From the NCBI GenBank assembly GCA_038241115.1, contig JBBRGA010000159.1, forward strand, positions 1 through 7,540: 7,540 bases of DNA, in the 5' to 3' direction. Of the stretch, positions 6,210 to 7,540 are shown piece after piece (the first letter of the stretch is position 1; the number at the start of each line of letters is the position of its first letter). The DNA is from JANYJJ01 sp038241115 (GTDB lineage: Bacteria; Pseudomonadota; Gammaproteobacteria; Burkholderiales; Burkholderiaceae_C). The translations under genes were made by a program, and so were the position numbers. The notes beneath the pieces are model-generated. The model did no database searches and was not told where the DNA came from. It was given only the letters and a program-made list of their open reading frames with translations.

Positions 6210-6344
6210 CGGCTACTCATCCGAAATTCACTTGCTACTCATCCGCTACTCGTCCGAAATTCACTTGCTACTCATCCGTTACTCATCCGCTACTCATTCG
6301 AAATGCATTCGAAATGCATCCGACATTTATTCGAAATTCATTCG
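6202..6344 (-). repeat. 11-bp tandem repeat array, 13 contiguous units
   Basis: Exactly 143 bases divide into 13 units of 11 with no slippage in phase. On the minus (transcribed) strand the common unit is CGGATGAGTAG (four exact copies, plus CGGATGAGTAA, CGAATGAGTAG and CGGACGAGTAG). Others are CAAGTGAATTT (twice), CGAATGAATTT, CGAATGCATTT, CGGATGCATTT, CGAATAAATGT and CCGATGAGTTT. A higher-order 33-bp duplication is visible: plus-strand 6213-6245 and 6246-6278 differ at one base. The first transcribed unit overlaps the permease stop codon (6340-6338), and the array fills most of the 207-bp spacer. It is more AT-rich than its surroundings. On the plus strand all three frames stay open across it, which creates long false ORFs. 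Confidence 0.95.
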
Positions 6345-7472
6345 CGCGTCTTCAACGCAGCCACCATGTCGAGTTTGTCGATGCGCCGGCGCACCACCAG
6401 CGAGCTGGCTGCGGCAGCTGCCAGAACCACCAGCGCCGACCATGCATAAGTCGACGGCTGTATCACCACCGAAAATAAAAACTGGTCAGACGCCACCAGC
6501 CGGCTCACCAGCTGCACCACGCCGTAACCCATGGCCATGCCCAGCGGCAAGGCCAGCGCAATGCCTATGGACGCCGCCGATGGACAGCGCCGTTCGCAAC
6601 GGGCGCCGCTCCATGTTGCGCAAGATCATGCGCAGCGCAGTACCCAGCACGCGCTGCTGCTTGATCTCGCTGTCCAGGATGGCGTGCGAGGCCTGGTCTT
6701 TGCGGCCGTGCGCTTCACGCCCGCTGAAGCGGGTGAGCTGCGCCGACAACGCATCGATCACCGCGTTTTCTGATGCACCAGGGGCCAGCTTGACGGCCAC
6801 GCGGTTGAAGGCACCGTCCATCTCATAGGCTGCCGCCAGCGCATCGCGTGGCACCCAAAAAACGCCGAAACCCCGCAGGTCGGGCACGCCTTGCAAACCC
6901 GCAAAAATGAACTCGGGCGACAGCGCAATCCCGGTGATCTGCAAAGTGCGCTGCTTGCCGTTGATCAGCGCTGAGACGCGCGCGCCGGGCCGCAGGCCGC
7001 GCGTATCGGCAAAGGCCGCCGACACCAGGGCGGGCATCGCTTGCTCTGCCAGGCGGACCGCGTCGGTGCTGGCATCTCTCTTCAGGCCCAGATCGCTGCC
7101 GTTGCGCAGCAGCACCTGGTTCATGCGCGCTGGCAGCATCGGGTCGACGCCAATCAATTGGCCCAGCACCGGGTCGGCCACGCCGGGCAACTCAATGCGC
7201 ACGATCTGTTCAATGGTGGTTTGCACATCGGCCACGCCGGGTGTGGCCAGCAATGTGGCGGCGAGCGAATTGGGCGCGCGCTTGACGCTGGCGAACACAT
7301 CCGCAAAATGGCCGCTGGCGTAAAAGCGGTCGCGCGCAAGCGCCAGCGAATCGACCGCCGACAAACTGGTAATGAAGCCGCCCACACCGCTGGCCACCAC
7401 CAGCGCAATGGTCAGCACCTGGCTCCACATCAGGCGCAGGTCGCGCAGCAGTTTGCGGTCGAGGGCGGTCAT
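6338..7472 (-). pseudogene. FtsX-like ABC transporter permease, internally deleted and frameshifted
   Basis: The first 301 codons from ATG 7472 match the start of the large two-module FtsX permeases (about 780-800 residues, DUF214 type). They show a cytoplasmic TALDRKLLRDLRLMWSQ, TM1 (18-40), then a periplasmic domain with FADVFASVKRAP, LRPGARVSALINGKQR, GIALSPEFIF and APGASENAVIDAL through GRKDQASHAILDSEIKQQ. From memory, a three-helix membrane block should follow; instead residue 277 (about 6644) jumps to RMILRNMERRPLRTALSIGGV, a mid-protein segment. After about 6570 the reading frame changes. The true C-terminus then appears in the new frame: LPLGMAMGYG, a last helix SALVVLAAAAASSLVV, and RRRIDKLDMVAALKTRE, ending in TGA at 6340-6338. 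The original frame runs on to a stop at 6486. About half the expected protein, including the second periplasmic module, is absent. An assembly artefact is the main alternative. Confidence 0.75.
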
Positions 7473-7540
7473 GGGCCCACCCCCGAAGCGGCTGCGCCGC
7501 TCCCCCCCAAGGGGGCAACACCAGCGGCCTGGCAAAGCCA
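7469..7540 (-). CDS. Possible C-terminal end of the upstream exporter gene (partial)
   Basis: On the minus strand the frame from 7540 is open for 23 codons and ends in TGA at 7471-7469, overlapping the permease ATG as ATGA. The peptide (QAAGVAPLGGSGAAASGVGP at the end) is low-complexity and mostly encodes the palindromic element below, so it may be an extended tail of the ABC ATPase expected upstream, or simply untranslated spacer. The ATGA overlap is the main argument for a real coupled gene end. Confidence 0.3.
   Translation of the reverse strand, partial: WLCQAAGVAPLGGSGAAASGVGP
7474..7515. repeat. Palindromic intergenic element with two adjacent hairpins
   Basis: Two inverted repeats sit side by side: GCGGC (7488-7492) with GCCGC (7496-7500) around TGC, and CCCCC (7504-7508) with GGGGG (7511-7515) around AA. 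On the minus strand the element reads CCCCCTTGGGGG, then GCGGCGCAGCCGC, then TTCGGGGGTGGGC. I recall this as a frequent intergenic motif in Comamonadaceae genomes. Its last part, GGGGGTGGGCCC, lies right before the permease ATG 7472 and may serve as its ribosome binding region. Confidence 0.55.

Noticed and set aside
6202..6344. CRISPR array.
   Set aside because: Units are 11 bp and directly contiguous, with no unique spacers of regular length and no cas genes.
5798..6828. Long plus-strand open frames crossing 6200-6345 that encode peptide repeats such as THPLLIRNSLA and SSEIHLLLIRYS.
   Set aside because: The 11-bp unit has no plus-strand stop in any frame, so all three frames stay open and give repeat-like peptides automatically. 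They lie antisense to the adaptor and permease coding sequence and no start context supports them.

Overview
The window looks like chromosomal DNA from a GC-rich betaproteobacterium, most likely a Comamonadaceae-type member of the Burkholderiales. That guess rests on protein style (two-domain UspA proteins, a VIT transporter, a MacA/FtsX-like exporter), on codon usage with strong third-position G/C, and on two short palindromic intergenic sequences of the kind dispersed in these genomes. It is inference from memory, not a database result.

Layout. Bases 2-121 (+) are the tail of a P-type cation ATPase. Then come a tandem UspA protein (238-1143, +) and a PAP2-type membrane phosphatase (1215-1952, +). 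The phosphatase meets, tail to tail with 4 shared bases, a minus-strand pair: a second tandem UspA protein (3551 to 2694) followed by a VIT/CCC1-type Fe/Mn transporter (2671 to 1949). A 332-bp divergent spacer with a 16-bp tandem repeat separates this pair from two plus-strand genes of unknown function: a 71-residue protein (3884-4099) and a 195-residue Cys/His-bearing, membrane-associated protein (4278-4865). The right third is a minus-strand exporter operon: a damaged FtsX-like ABC permease (7472 to 6338), an unusual repeat-filled spacer, and an intact HlyD/MacA-type adaptor (6130 to 4919). The ATPase subunit is expected just beyond the right edge.

How the genes fit together. The left half reads as a stress and metal-homeostasis cluster: cation pump, two nucleotide-binding stress proteins, an iron/manganese transporter and an envelope lipid phosphatase. 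The right half is a type I/MacAB-like export operon. Its permease has apparently lost two internal blocks and changed frame, so it is probably dead, although the adaptor is intact.

The most unusual element is the permease-adaptor spacer. It holds 13 contiguous units of an 11-bp repeat (6202-6344) that starts on the permease stop codon. On the transcribed strand most units carry an overlapping start/stop (ATGA or GTGA). Because 11 is 2 modulo 3, each start runs in frame to the stop overlapping the next unit's start. The resulting chain of very short ORFs ends in a 29-codon ORF that overlaps the adaptor start. Whether this does anything is unknown, but the arithmetic is exact.
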